64,000 bases of DNA from Picochlorum sp. 'celeri' (taxonomy: Eukaryota; Chlorophyta; Trebouxiophyceae), in NCBI GenBank assembly GCA_010909725.1, contig JAACMV010000015.1, positions 744,001 to 808,000 on the forward strand, in the 5' to 3' direction. Position numbers and translations under genes: made by a program. The notes beneath the pieces were generated by a model that was given only the letters and a program-made list of their open reading frames with translations, was not told where the DNA came from and did not search any database. Positions 41,061 through 50,877 of the stretch are shown here, one piece after another; positions within the stretch are counted from its first letter, which is position 1, and each line of letters begins with the position of its first letter.

Positions 41061-41651
41061 ATGTCCTCAATGCTCTCAATTCAAAAAGCCTGCAGGATTT
41101 CAAACACACTTTCGAGGTTACATCACTCTAGAAAGATAGTATATCATCAAGAAAAAATCAATCCGATCAAAAGAGGATTTCGATTGAGAAGCATGTCCAC
41201 AGAAGACGTTCAAACGACCAATAAGAAGACTCCTTACACCTTGTTGGTGGTGGCTGTGGCACTCGTGAACGAGACATCCCAAGGGCGACAGGTACTGTTG
41301 GCTGAAAGGCCATCAAAGAAACATTTGGAGGGACTGTATGAGTTCCCTGGGGGCAAGGTAGAGCCACACGAGTCTCCAGAACTTGCACTGGTCAGAGAGT
41401 TGGAGGAGGAATTAGGCATCTCTGTGGATGCGAATGATTTGCATCCGCTGACATTTGCCAGTCATGGTTACAGTGAAAAAGGATTCCATCTTCTCATGCC
41501 AGTCTTTTCGTGCTCTCGCTGGCAAGGGGTTCCGGAAGGAAGAGAGCAACAAAAGTTGGTATGGGCAACAGCACATGAGTTGGATTCATACGATATGCCT
41601 CCTGCAGACTACCCTCTCCTACCCGCCATAAAATCCTTACTTTTGAATTAA
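41061..41651 (+). CDS. Nudix hydrolase, MutT-like (8-oxo-dGTPase type)
   Basis: A 196-residue protein from ATG 41061, which starts a basic, Arg/Ser/His-rich presequence (MSSMLSIQKACRISNTLSRL) typical of mitochondrial import. An internal ATG at 41193 (MSTEDVQTTNKK) would give a 152-residue form without it. The Nudix box is complete: GGKVEPHESPELALVRELEE then ELGI, matching GX5EX7REUXEEXGU. The arrangement LLAERPSKKHLEGLYEFPGGK is typical of MutT/NUDT1-like enzymes that remove oxidised nucleotides such as 8-oxo-dGTP from the pool. Single exon. The dual start suggests possible dual targeting. Substrate is inferred from the family only. Confidence 0.85.
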   Translation: MSSMLSIQKACRISNTLSRLHHSRKIVYHQEKINPIKRGFRLRSMSTEDVQTTNKKTPYTLLVVAVALVNETSQGRQVLLAERPSKKHLEGLYEFPGGKVEPHESPELALVRELEEELGISVDANDLHPLTFASHGYSEKGFHLLMPVFSCSRWQGVPEGREQQKLVWATAHELDSYDMPPADYPLLPAIKSLLLN

Positions 41652-41695
41652 CATGTATTAAACACATATTATGTATGGTAAACATGGCCGAATAA

Positions 41696-42951
41696 TTATC
41701 GAGTCTTACGGCGCTTGCCGCCTCCCCGTCCTCCACCTCGTCCACCAGCTCTCTTCCCACCACGACCTTTTCCACCACCTCCCTGCTTTTCTTTCTTTGC
41801 CCTCTCTATAGCCGCCTTCTTTCTCATGATAATAACCTTTTTGATGTATTCCTTCTCTTCTTCTCCCTCGAGAATCGTCAGCGACGCCTCAAACCCTGCC
41901 AACAGTCTCTTTCCATCCGTACACGCATCAAGCGCAGCTTGTGCTGTTTCTTTCGTTGAGAACCTCGCACACCCAGTTTGCTCGCCCTGCTTATACTCTA
42001 CAAACATCAACCCACTATCCTTCCCACCAAAAGAGTCCTTCACAAGACCAAACGTCACTCCATCTTTCAGATCAGCACCACCAAAATCAAACTTGACAAA
42101 CGTCCCAGGCACAGCACCAAACTCTGCAATCTCCTTCTCACCAACCTCGATCACCTCTTCCTTCTTCTCACTCGCATCATTATCAGTTTTTAAAGCAGTG
42201 TCATTATTATACGGAGAATTCTTCCTCGCATGCCGCTCCTCCTCCTTCCTCTTGACAAACTCTGCCTTCTTCTCCATTGTAAGAGGAGCCCCATCAAACA
42301 CAAATCCATCACCTTCAGACGCCTTCAACACCCTCTCCGCCTCATCAACACTCTCAAACTCGGCAAACACAGACCCCCGAAAGTCCTTACTACTCACATG
42401 CCTCCTCATCCTCACAGCATTTGTCTTCCCCACAGATGACTGAAAGTACTCTTCCAACTCCTCCAACGTCACATCAAATCTAAACGGACCAACCAACAAG
42501 GATCTCGCATCAATTTCCTCCGCAATCTCCTTTGGATCCTTATCCAACGGCGTCGCCCGCTTCACCCTCGTCCCATCCTCACTCAACACCAGCGATGAAG
42601 ACCCACCCACCGCCTCCGACACAGCCTTGACCTTGCCCGCCTCATCATCATCATCAGACACCTTTTTCAACAACTGTTTCATCCTATTAAAGGTACAGAC
42701 CAGAGAAATATCCACAAATCCGTCCGAATCATTGCTCATTTTCTCATGCAGAAACGAATCTCTGTAGAGATTCGAATCAGAGAAGTAAAACTCCATCTAC
42801 ACACGCAGAGAAGAAATAAATCACATCAGGATGTCTAGAAAAGATCGTGAGGCCAGTCAATTGCAATGGAGAAATGGCATGCCATGAGAAAAAACACCAG
42901 GATCATCCCCCATACCTGCTTCTTTATCTTTGATTTGGTAGTATCATCCAT
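41696..42951 (-). CDS. La protein (La motif plus RRMs)
   Basis: Exons 42951-42916 (MDDTTKSKIKKQ) and 42796-41696; intron 119 bp (GTATGG...TGTGTAG, phase 0); 378 residues. After splicing the La motif reads KKQMEFYFSDSNLYRDSFLH and includes GFVDISLVCTFNRMKQL. RRM1 includes LLVGPFRFDVTLEELEEYF and DFRGSVFAEFESVDEAE. A second RRM with FVKFDFGG and GLMFVEYKQGEQTGCARF has the xRRM look. The C-terminus is a basic GGRGGGKRRKTR tract suited to nuclear or nucleolar localisation. La binds the 3' UUU-OH of RNA polymerase III transcripts, protecting tRNA and other precursors. It converges on the Nudix gene with a 44-bp gap. Confidence 0.93.
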
Positions 42952-43608
42952 TTTCGTATCAATTGTATAGAAAGAGACGGTAATGTTATGCGCCAATGTG
43001 ATTCAACTCAGTTATATGTTTCAATGAAAACGCTGCAGCTCGCTGCGTGTCTATGAACAACACAGAGTTTTTTTCTATTCCCCTCTCTCACAGGAGTATC
43101 TTTTAAAATATAAAATAGGTATGGATCGGCGGTGCCCATCTGTCTGTACCTGGTTTTCTTTTTGCATGCACCCCTCGTTTCAACGAATATTCAATACGCT
43201 TGTATTCCCATCAAAGAGTGTCTTGGATGGGGGTTGATTACTTTTGTAATACATCTGGTTCTGACAGTTTCAGAATGGGCACGTGACTCAAAAATTCACT
43301 GTTTTTTTAGTAAAAAGTAATATTTTTGAATATTTATATACTGGTAGGTGCCCAATTCTGTGAATTGGTGGGGCGCCTAGGATGCGTCGGTCGTTTGGGA
43401 GTCGGTAGTTGACCGCCCGAGTCGACAGTCACCCACCATCCCATGTCTAGTTTTTTCTTCATTTATGTAGCGATTATAGCATCATTATGTATCATAATTA
43501 TATTCTAACATGGCTATTCTGCGTGCAGGGTGGAACACGGTGTGGCGAGAGTATCAGTATGGAGCCCAACGCAACGTTTTCCTAAGCTAGACTCTGGAAG
43601 AAGCATTC
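42952..43608. promoter_or_regulatory. Long divergent intergenic region with a candidate RNA
   Basis: About 657 bp between the La and OSCA-like starts, the longest gap in the window. Most of it is AT-rich; a GC-richer foldable block lies at 43345-43450. GCGTGCAG|GGTGG near 43525 could be an acceptor for a non-coding first exon of the OSCA-like gene. Confidence 0.4.
43345..43456 (+). ncRNA. Candidate structured RNA (two hairpin domains, T6 end)
   Basis: Hairpin 1: TAGGTGCC (43345-43352) pairs with GGCGCCTA (43372-43379) and encloses CAATTC-TGT-GAATTG (43353-43367) with a 4-base bulge. Domain 2: GGATG (43380-43384) pairs with CATCC (43437-43441), GTCG (43386-43389) with CGAC (43423-43426), and CGGT (43403-43406) with ACCG (43412-43415). 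A T6 run (43451-43456), possible RNA polymerase III terminator, follows. TATATA lies at 43335-43340, too close to be a standard TATA box for hairpin 1. It may instead be a 5' UTR element or paired DNA motif. No family recognised. Confidence 0.3.
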
Positions 43609-46600
43609 ATGGCAGCGCCAGTGGAGGAGGACAATTATTTATATAGGGTGCCTGTGGGGGATGTGGGTGTCTCTGGAGGGATTCCTTGGCCTGCTCCAGG
43701 TCCAGAAGTTGGCATGATGGGTGGGCCTGCTCCTGCTCCAGAGCCAGTGGTAGAAGGAGCTCTTGCTCCGGTTCTAGATGCACCAGAGCCGCCGCCTTCT
43801 TTATTGGTATGGTATTATTATATATGGATGATGCAATGGTGGATGCTGGCAAGGTCACCTCACGACATGCAATAATACTAATAATACTGTGCAGGCATTT
43901 CCATCTGGGGATGAGTTTGTGTCATCATGTGCGAATTCGTCGTCACCCATATGCTACAACACGTCAATTAGTGGGGCTAATATCATAACGAATCTGTGGT
44001 TTAGTTCGATTTTAGGTCTGATTTGTTACTTGTCATTTGTACTGTTTCGAGGCAAGTTTCGGTTGTATCAAGCACGGTTATCCATGCCAACTGTGACGCA
44101 CAAGCCTCCGGCATTGAAATTGAAAGGATTGTATCGATGGTGGTCTTGGATTATTCCGGTGTTTCGGGTGTCGGATGAAGAATTGCTCAAGAGTGCTGGC
44201 ATGGATGCACTGATTGCTGTGAGGATTTTATCATTTGGTATTCTGGTGTTTTTGCCAATTACGATTGCCGCGATGGCGATTTTGATTCCGATCAATTACA
44301 CTGATAATTACTACAAGAAATCGTCGCAGCAGGCGGGATTGGAGGATGAATATAGTACGGTGTTTATTAGATTGACAATGAGTAATATAACACCAGGGAG
44401 TTCAGTGCTGTGGGTTCACTTTGTGTTTGTGTATGCTGCGGTGTTTTGGACATGCTGGTTGATTACAGAGCAGTATAAAGAGTATATTAGTTTGAGGCAG
44501 GCGTATGTTGTTCGGAGTACAGAGGTTCCTGCGTCAGCGATTGGTGGTAGTGCAGAGGCATTTGAACGGGAGAGACAGCCATTGATTGCAACGCGGCCGT
44601 CGGTGGCGTGGAAGGATGATGCTGGGGTTACTCCGAGGAGAAAGTCTTTGGAGTTTATTGAACGAACGAGGACTCGGAGTTTGATGGAGCATCACACGCC
44701 TTTGAGGATTTTGCATGGAGTGGGTTCTCCGAGGAATGATTCTATTGGAGCTGGGTCTCTGTCGTTTAATTTTCAAAATGAGTCCGTGTCTGGGAGGGAT
44801 GTGGATGAGTCGACCCAGAATGTATCGTCTCTGTCTGGGTGTACGACAATGAGTGGGTCAGTGTCTGAAGATGTGCAGAGTGCAGGCACCTCTCGTGAGG
44901 CACATCAGAGCGATGCATCACCTGCAAAAGAAGAATCGTGGACAAACCATGATTTTAGTTTGGATGTAATGGAGGAACCTCAGCAGGATACTCCAGTTGC
45001 GAGAAAGCCAGCTGTGTTTCCGGGCATGTTTGATGCGGCAGAGCAGCCTGTAGCCTCTGTGGAACAGTCGGGTCTGCCATCGCATACGAGGGCAAAATCT
45101 GCGGCTGTTATGGCAGCGCTCGCGACGGATAAAAGTTCTGCTGCAACGGCTTTGGCCAAGATTCGGCATCATAGGGCTGTGTCTGGTGCATCCAGCTTGT
45201 CTGCAGCATCTGCCACACCAAACTCAAAAACTCCATGTGACACACCACGAGCAGCTGAATCACCATCGTTGGATCAAATTTTAGAAAAGAAGACACCGAA
45301 TGGATTATCAGAAATCATTACGGTTGTTGCGGAAGAGAAGGATAGACCTGAAGCATTCAATGGGGAGACAGAGTTGGCAACATGTGTTGCCCTGAATCCT
45401 GAACTATGCGATCCAATTGGGCAGTTGGGTATATCGCATCACTGGTGGAGCTATATGGCTGAAGCTGGGAGTGGGAAACTCAATAACGAGAATGATCTCA
45501 AAAAGGCATTTGTGGATCCAAATGTGACTGTGCTGCAGACGAGGAGGAGTGATTCCATGAGGGAGACGAGCACGTCTGTTCCAGTGAATGCGTGTTTGTA
45601 TACAGTGCTGGTGACGGATGAGCCGATTGAAAAACTGCGGCTTAAAAAGTACGGTGATTGATGCAGTGCATTCATTTCAAAGAAATCATGTTTTATTTTT
45701 TTTAATGTGCTGTTGCAGGCCCCTCAAGACAAGGGAATTTTGGGGCATCCATTTGACCAAGAGTCAAACGAAAGTCTCTGATGAAACGTATGAAGAGAGT
45801 GAAGACGTTGTGAGGAAGATTGCATGTGAGAAAAAGTCAACAAATGTTCTGGCCAGTTCGGTCAGTGTCCCTGATGACATCGAACAAGGGTGTGGCACAA
45901 AGGATGAGGACTCAATAGCAGCAGCAGAGTCAGAACAGAGAGAAGCTCCATCCCAGAATGTGTCAGAACGAGGGATGGGAATAACTGCAGGATGGAGCTC
46001 CACCATTACAAACCTGCGGGAGTGGTGGCGCCATCGTGGACGATACAAAGAATGGCGGCGAGATGTCAGATGGGCCATGTTCCATCGACGTGCTCGCATT
46101 GCGACAAAAATGTTTACAGAGTTATTTGGAGATGATTTCGATGGTCTGGTTCCAATTTATCCTGCCAAAAGCGTGGATAAATTGATCAAGAAATGGGACA
46201 AAGTGTGTGCTCGACTAGAGAGAGCACAGTATGACTTGCAATGCATTGTAGACAAGGAGGAGCAGCGCTTGCAGAATCAGCAAGGCGGGGAAGACATAGA
46301 AGATGCATCAGGAAATAAGTCATGCCTATCAATCAGTCGTGCTGAGAGAGATAAAAGACGTAAAAAGAAGATTTCTCAGCTGAAGAAGAAGATTGCCGCC
46401 CTAAAAACTGAGACAGTTGAGCTTCAGGAAATGATTGCAGATGAGCGCGAGGCAATTCTTTCAGATCTGCCATCAACCTGCTTTTTCGCAACGTTCAAAA
46501 GTCAGGAAGCTGCAGCAATAGCTGCGCAGGCGAATCTGAATCCAATCAAACAGCGCCTGTTAAATGTGCAACCAGCACCCTCTCCAGATGATGTCAATTG

Positions 46601-47762
46601 GCCATCCCTCACTCGAAGTTGGTGGCAGAGGCAGTCAAGGCCAGTCCTGACTCTACCTCTCATTCTGTTCATCATGCTTTTACCAATTGGTGCATTCACT
46701 GGAGCTTTTGCGCAGTTGACCATTGCAGTGTGTGGAAACCCTGATGATGACAATGCATTCAGTGACTCGTGGTATTGCTCAGATGATCCATGGGCCAACT
46801 TTTTCAGAAATCTGGTGACATCGCTGGCGCCAACACTGCTGCTGTCAATATATCACATGTGCATTCTCCCTGTGCTGGTATACTATGCAGCACAGGCTGA
46901 AGGCCAGCACTTTAGCTTGTCTGGACTGGATCGCCGTTGCTGCTCGCTCTTCTACTACTGGGATGTATTCAATGTATTCCTTGGTGCTATGCTTGGAGGT
47001 TCGGTCATTGCCGAACTCCCAACCTACATTCAAAATCCGTCATCAATTTGGGATGCTTTGTCAGCCGCCATTCCAGCATCATCCAATTTTTTCATCAATT
47101 ACGTCTCCTACAGAGCTCTGGTCATGGCATGGTTCCGATTGGTGTACCCTCACATGGGAACCACAGTATCATTTTTGAAATGGGCACACATACTCCCTTG
47201 GGCAAAATCCGCTCGAGAAAAAGCTTTGGAATCACCCATTAGAAATTGCAGGTATGGTAGAGACATTGGCATCCCAGTCCTGATGAACTTTGTCATGGTA
47301 CTGGCATACTGTGTCGTGTCTCCCCTTATTCTGCCATTCGGACTGTTGTATTTCGTTCTCCTCTGGGCCGTGTGGAGGTATCAAATGCTCTACGTGTATC
47401 AGAGACAGTATGAGTCTGGTGGACAGTTTTGGCCCCTTGTAGCGCACCGTGTCGTGGGATGCCTCTTCATCTGCGTCCTCTTCACCTCTGTTGTCCTCAT
47501 CCTCAAGGAAGCATACACGCAAGCAGTCCTGATGCTCATCTCCCTCCCCCTCTACTTGCTCAGATTCGACATGTACATTAGCAACAGATATGACGCCGTG
47601 GTAGCACAAGTTCCTCTCATGGCAGTCCACAAGGCAGGCAGAGTAGATTCGGTGGATCCCTCCATCTGGACACCACCACCTCTGAGGGAAGGCGCCGAGG
47701 GGTGGAATCCTGAATATTGCAAAGTATGGCAATGGTGGGGCATCCCCAGGTATACAATATAG
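43609..47762 (+). CDS. OSCA/CSC1/TMEM63-type cation channel with very long cytosolic insertion
   Basis: Exons 43609-43806, 43895-45648 and 45719-47762; introns 88 bp (GTATGG...GTGCAG, phase 0) and 70 bp (GTACGG...TTGCAG, phase 2); 1,331 residues, against about 700-800 in plant OSCA. Exon 1 is a Pro/Gly/Ala-rich N-terminus. TM0 is NIITNLWFSSILGLICYLSF, TM1 follows DALIAVRILSFGILVFLPIT, TM2 is WVHFVFVYAAVFWTCWLI. A Ser/Thr-rich insertion of about 350 residues precedes CLYTVLVTDEP, and a second insertion precedes FGDDFDGLVPIYP. TM3-TM10 lie in exon 3, including YYWDVFNVFLGAMLGGSVI. Family members are mechanosensitive or osmosensitive Ca2+-permeable channels. TGTAA at 47793-47797. Confidence 0.9.
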
Positions 47763-47792
47763 CACTCATGAGTACATTATAAACTATATGCA

Positions 47793-47797
47793 TGTAA
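47793..47797 (+). terminator. TGTAA polyadenylation signal for the OSCA-like gene
   Basis: TGTAA lies 31 bases past the stop codon. Confidence 0.5.
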
Positions 47798-47907
47798 TCA
47801 TCATCATCATGATTGACATCCACCCAATGGCTTTTTGGTCACTATCAATGTATGACGAAGCTCTCGCGATCCGACATAAAAAAAATTCATTTCCAAATAT
47901 CCATAGC

Positions 47908-47927
47908 CTCTCTCTCTCTCTCTCTCT
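47908..47927. repeat. (CT)10 microsatellite
   Basis: Ten uninterrupted CT units upstream of the METTL26-like gene, probably in its 5' UTR or promoter. Confidence 0.8.
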
Positions 47928-47964
47928 TTGGGTGGATACAACAAGAAAACAACGAAAAGAGCAC

Positions 47965-48701
47965 ATGTTTACCACATGTGCGACATTCAAACACGCATAT
48001 TCAGTACGACAATTTCAAATGGCAATGCAAGCGACACATAGATCATTAGATACACATAAAGGAAATGAAAGCAATAATAAATGCTCAGCAGCCGCTGCAG
48101 AGAGAAATACACGCCCCATCCTGGACATGTTACAGAAGCAACTGCCTGTAAGAAAAGGCTTCATGTTGGAGATTGCCAGTGGGACGGGACAGCACGCGGC
48201 AGCGATTGCTCTTGAATTCCCCGAGCTACAGATACAGCCGAGTGAGCACCCATCAGTAGAACCAAGCCTCATGGCAAGTATTCAGGCATGGACACGAGAG
48301 TGTCCCAATGTGTTGCAACCCCCCCGAGGATTGATTGTAGTCAGGATGTAACCCAATGGGGCAATGGTACATCCTTACGATGCGATGCAATCGTATGCGT
48401 CAATATGACGCATATATCCCCGTGGCAGTCCACTGTGGGCCTCTTCCATGGGGCCTCTACAATACTGCAGAAGCCCCATGGCACCCTCATCATCTATGGT
48501 CCTTTTACAGTCGATGGAAAACCGACGACAGATAGCAATGCAGCATTTGATGCATCCCTGCGAGGTAGAAATCCAGAATGGGGACTGCGAGACGTCTCAG
48601 ATCTGGACAGCGTGGCACAGGAGGTGGGCTTGATCAGGACTGGTATGATTCCCATGCCTGCAAATAATTTCACTCTGGTGTATACACATATGGATAGATG
48701 A
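47965..48701 (+). CDS. METTL26/DUF938 methyltransferase-like protein with a frame break
   Basis: The first part runs from ATG 47965 (or 48019) and includes SAAAERNTRPILDMLQKQLP and LEIASGTGQHAAAIALEFPE, the SAM-binding motif of DUF938. The second part, in another frame, continues with CVNMTHISPWQSTVGLFHGA, IIYGPFTVDGK, FDASLRGRNPEWGLRD and MPANNFTLVYTH, all family-like. The two frames meet at a run of seven C at 48319-48325; no GT-AG intron of normal size fits there. The likely causes are an indel in the sequence or a recent frameshift mutation; both halves look otherwise intact. The N-terminus before the domain is basic and may be a mitochondrial presequence. TGTAA at 48736-48740. Confidence 0.75.
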
Positions 48702-48943
48702 TGATGCATCACATACATCGAGCAGAATGAACGTATGTAAGAGTACAACACACGTGTATTGATGATGGTGATGATATGCTATGACTAGAGGAGTAATTGG
48801 TAACCACATTATACTGTGGTTATTACCTGCCTCATGGCCATGGTACATCAACTGCCACTCTGGCAGCATCGCCAGGCCAATCCAATTGAATATAATTGAA
48901 TTATATGTCCTTGTAAAGCACTGATACAGCGTAGAATACAAAT

Positions 48944-49830
48944 ATGAGTCTATCTCGGGTGGCGATCATGACGCTGATGGTCCTGTCGGCGACATGTTTT
49001 GGCACAACTCATGGATTTGCCTGGAGACTCTTCGCTGGAAGAGAGGAATGTGTGTCAGAGTATCTTCCAGCCAAGCATTGGAAGCATATCCAAGGAAAGT
49101 ATCCAAAAGACACGAGGAAAGCTCAAGTTCAGGTTGACATTGGTTTTCTCGTGACAACAAAGCATGATGTGGAGGATGCCAAGGCAAATGTAGATTTTGG
49201 ACTTTATTCTCCAACGAATACGCTGCTGAAGAACCAGAATGGAGTGACAGAGGGAGAATTAGATTTTACCGCTCAGGCGGATGGGATTGGTCCATGGAAA
49301 TTCTGTGTCAGGGTGTCTGGTGGGAAATTATTACGTCCTTCTGTTATTGTGGATATCACATACTTCTCAATCAACTTTGATGACGTGGATGAAGGGTTTG
49401 ATTGGGAGGATGAGGATGATGGGCATGAGGATGCTGATGTGGACAAGAGTGATTTGGCCAGGCACGATCAGATTGTGGATATTTCATCAGGGTTGGCGCG
49501 ATTGGATAGATATCTGGTGAACGTGACGAATGAGCAGAGGTTTTTGTATGCACGGACGGTGCGGCATTTGAAGACGGCGTCTTCGACATTGTCCAGGACG
49601 TATTGGTATTATACAGCAGTGTATGGGGCTATTTGTTTGGCATCCGTGTCTCAGATTTTGGTGATTCGGCTCATGTTTAAAAAGGTGCGCATTGCTTTTG
49701 CATATTATTGATTCTTGTTCGGCCCGTCTGTTTTGATATAGTGATAGTAATACAAATAATTGATGATGCTGATGGTGTACATACATACATATAACATGTG
49801 CAGTCTCAAAAGGGATTGATGATGCTTTGA
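48944..49830 (+). CDS. p24/TMED cargo receptor (GOLD domain)
   Basis: About 255 residues. Signal peptide MSLSRVAIMTLMVLSATCFG, a GOLD domain with FAWRLFAGREECVSEYLP, DFGLYSPTNTLL and GPWKFCVRVSGG (two conserved Cys), an acidic insert (DVDEGFDWEDEDD), a coiled coil ending LYARTVRHLKTASSTLSRTY, a membrane helix (TAVYGAICLASVSQILVIRL) and a short tail beginning MFKK. p24 proteins cycle between ER and Golgi in COPI/COPII vesicles and sort cargo. Two ends are possible: unspliced, stop at 49711 (tail VRIAFAYY), or spliced 49685-49803 (GTGCGC...GTGCAG), stop at 49830 (tail SQKGLMML). The TGTAA at 49890-49894 is 60 bases from the spliced stop, which favours splicing. Confidence 0.87.
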
Positions 49831-50060
49831 TTGATCTTTTTCTGTGGCTTTTTTCATACATACTCTCTGTATACCATTGTTATTCGTGTTGTAATATGTA
49901 GATCTGCCTCGTATGAGATGCCAATATCATGATGGCAGAATATGTATTCTCTTGTCTCATCTGGATAAGCATTGCTTGAAGAGCATGGAGTGCCAGGGCA
50001 TTAAGTCATGCCACACTCATCCTTGGAAGAAAATAAATGTAATTGTATTAATTATTCAGG

Positions 50061-50814
50061 ATGAATCCGATCGTAAGAAGTTCCGCGACGACCTGTGGTG
50101 GTCGTGGTCGTAGTAGTGACATGTCATGTCCTTTTTCTGGATTGGGCAGGACTGCTCAACCATCGGTGCGTGTTTTTCACTCCAATAGTAATATATGATT
50201 AGTATGCTAACCCTGGAAGATCTGCTGTGCAGCATACAGCGGGAAAGATTCGTTCCAAGGGAATAACGAGACCCACAACAAAGGAAGGAGGTCGAGTGTG
50301 CTGCTGCTCAGCAGCACCGGATGGGGGGGATAGAGAATATGAAAATTCCAAGGACGGTGGGTCTGGATCTGAGGGGCGGCTTGCGCTGGTGTCTGGGTCG
50401 AGGAGACGATTGATGGTGTCTGCTTGTGGGGGACTTGTGGCAGCCATGTCCTTATCTTCTGGGAAGGCGGACGCGGCTGATGATGGGTGTCGGGAGTGTG
50501 CTGGAACTGGTGTTGTGGCGTGTGATATGTGTGGAGGAACTGGAAAATGGAGGGCGTTGAGCAGGAAGAGGGCAAAGGATACATACGAGTTTACAGAATG
50601 TCCTCAGTGTTATGGAAGAGGTGTGAGAGTGTGTGGCGTGTGCTTTGGAACTGGGTTGAGGAATGTGAGAGGGTTGTTGAGGCGTCCTGAGGCGACTGCG
50701 TTGGTGCAGAAGATGCAGCATGGGGAGTTGAGGCCAGGAGAGGCTCAGGAGTTGTTGTCTCAGGCAAAGAAGGAGATGGATATGGCCTCGAGGGGTACCA
50801 CTGGTGATGTCTAA
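50061..50814 (+). CDS. PSA2: PSA2-like thylakoid lumen DnaJ-type zinc finger protein
   Basis: Exons 50061-50165 and 50233-50814; intron 67 bp (GTGCGT...GTGCAG, phase 0); 228 residues. Exon 1 encodes a Ser/Thr/Arg-rich transit peptide ([19 protein letters not shown]). A second signal [20 protein letters not shown] then ADAADD fits twin-arginine transport into the thylakoid lumen. The mature part has four CxxCxGxG-type units: [26 protein letters not shown] and [11 protein letters not shown], then [20 protein letters not shown]. This matches PSA2, a lumen protein needed for photosystem I assembly in Arabidopsis, as opposed to the stromal BSD2. No J domain. TGTAA at 50862-50866. It converges on the PPR gene with a 63-bp gap. 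Confidence 0.87.
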
Positions 50815-50861
50815 AAGAATGACATTTTTTTTAATTTCGAGTATTCTTCTATACTATATGA

Positions 50862-50866
50862 TGTAA
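50862..50866 (+). terminator. TGTAA polyadenylation signal for PSA2-like gene
   Basis: TGTAA lies 48 bases past the stop, within the 63-bp convergent gap. Confidence 0.5.
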
Positions 50867-50877
50867 CGACTGCGTGG

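Noticed and set aside
48230..48345. Intron to explain the METTL26-like frame change
   Set aside because: GT-AG pairs that restore the frame are only about 8 to 31 bp or would remove the conserved SAM motif; the smallest introns here are above 60 bp.
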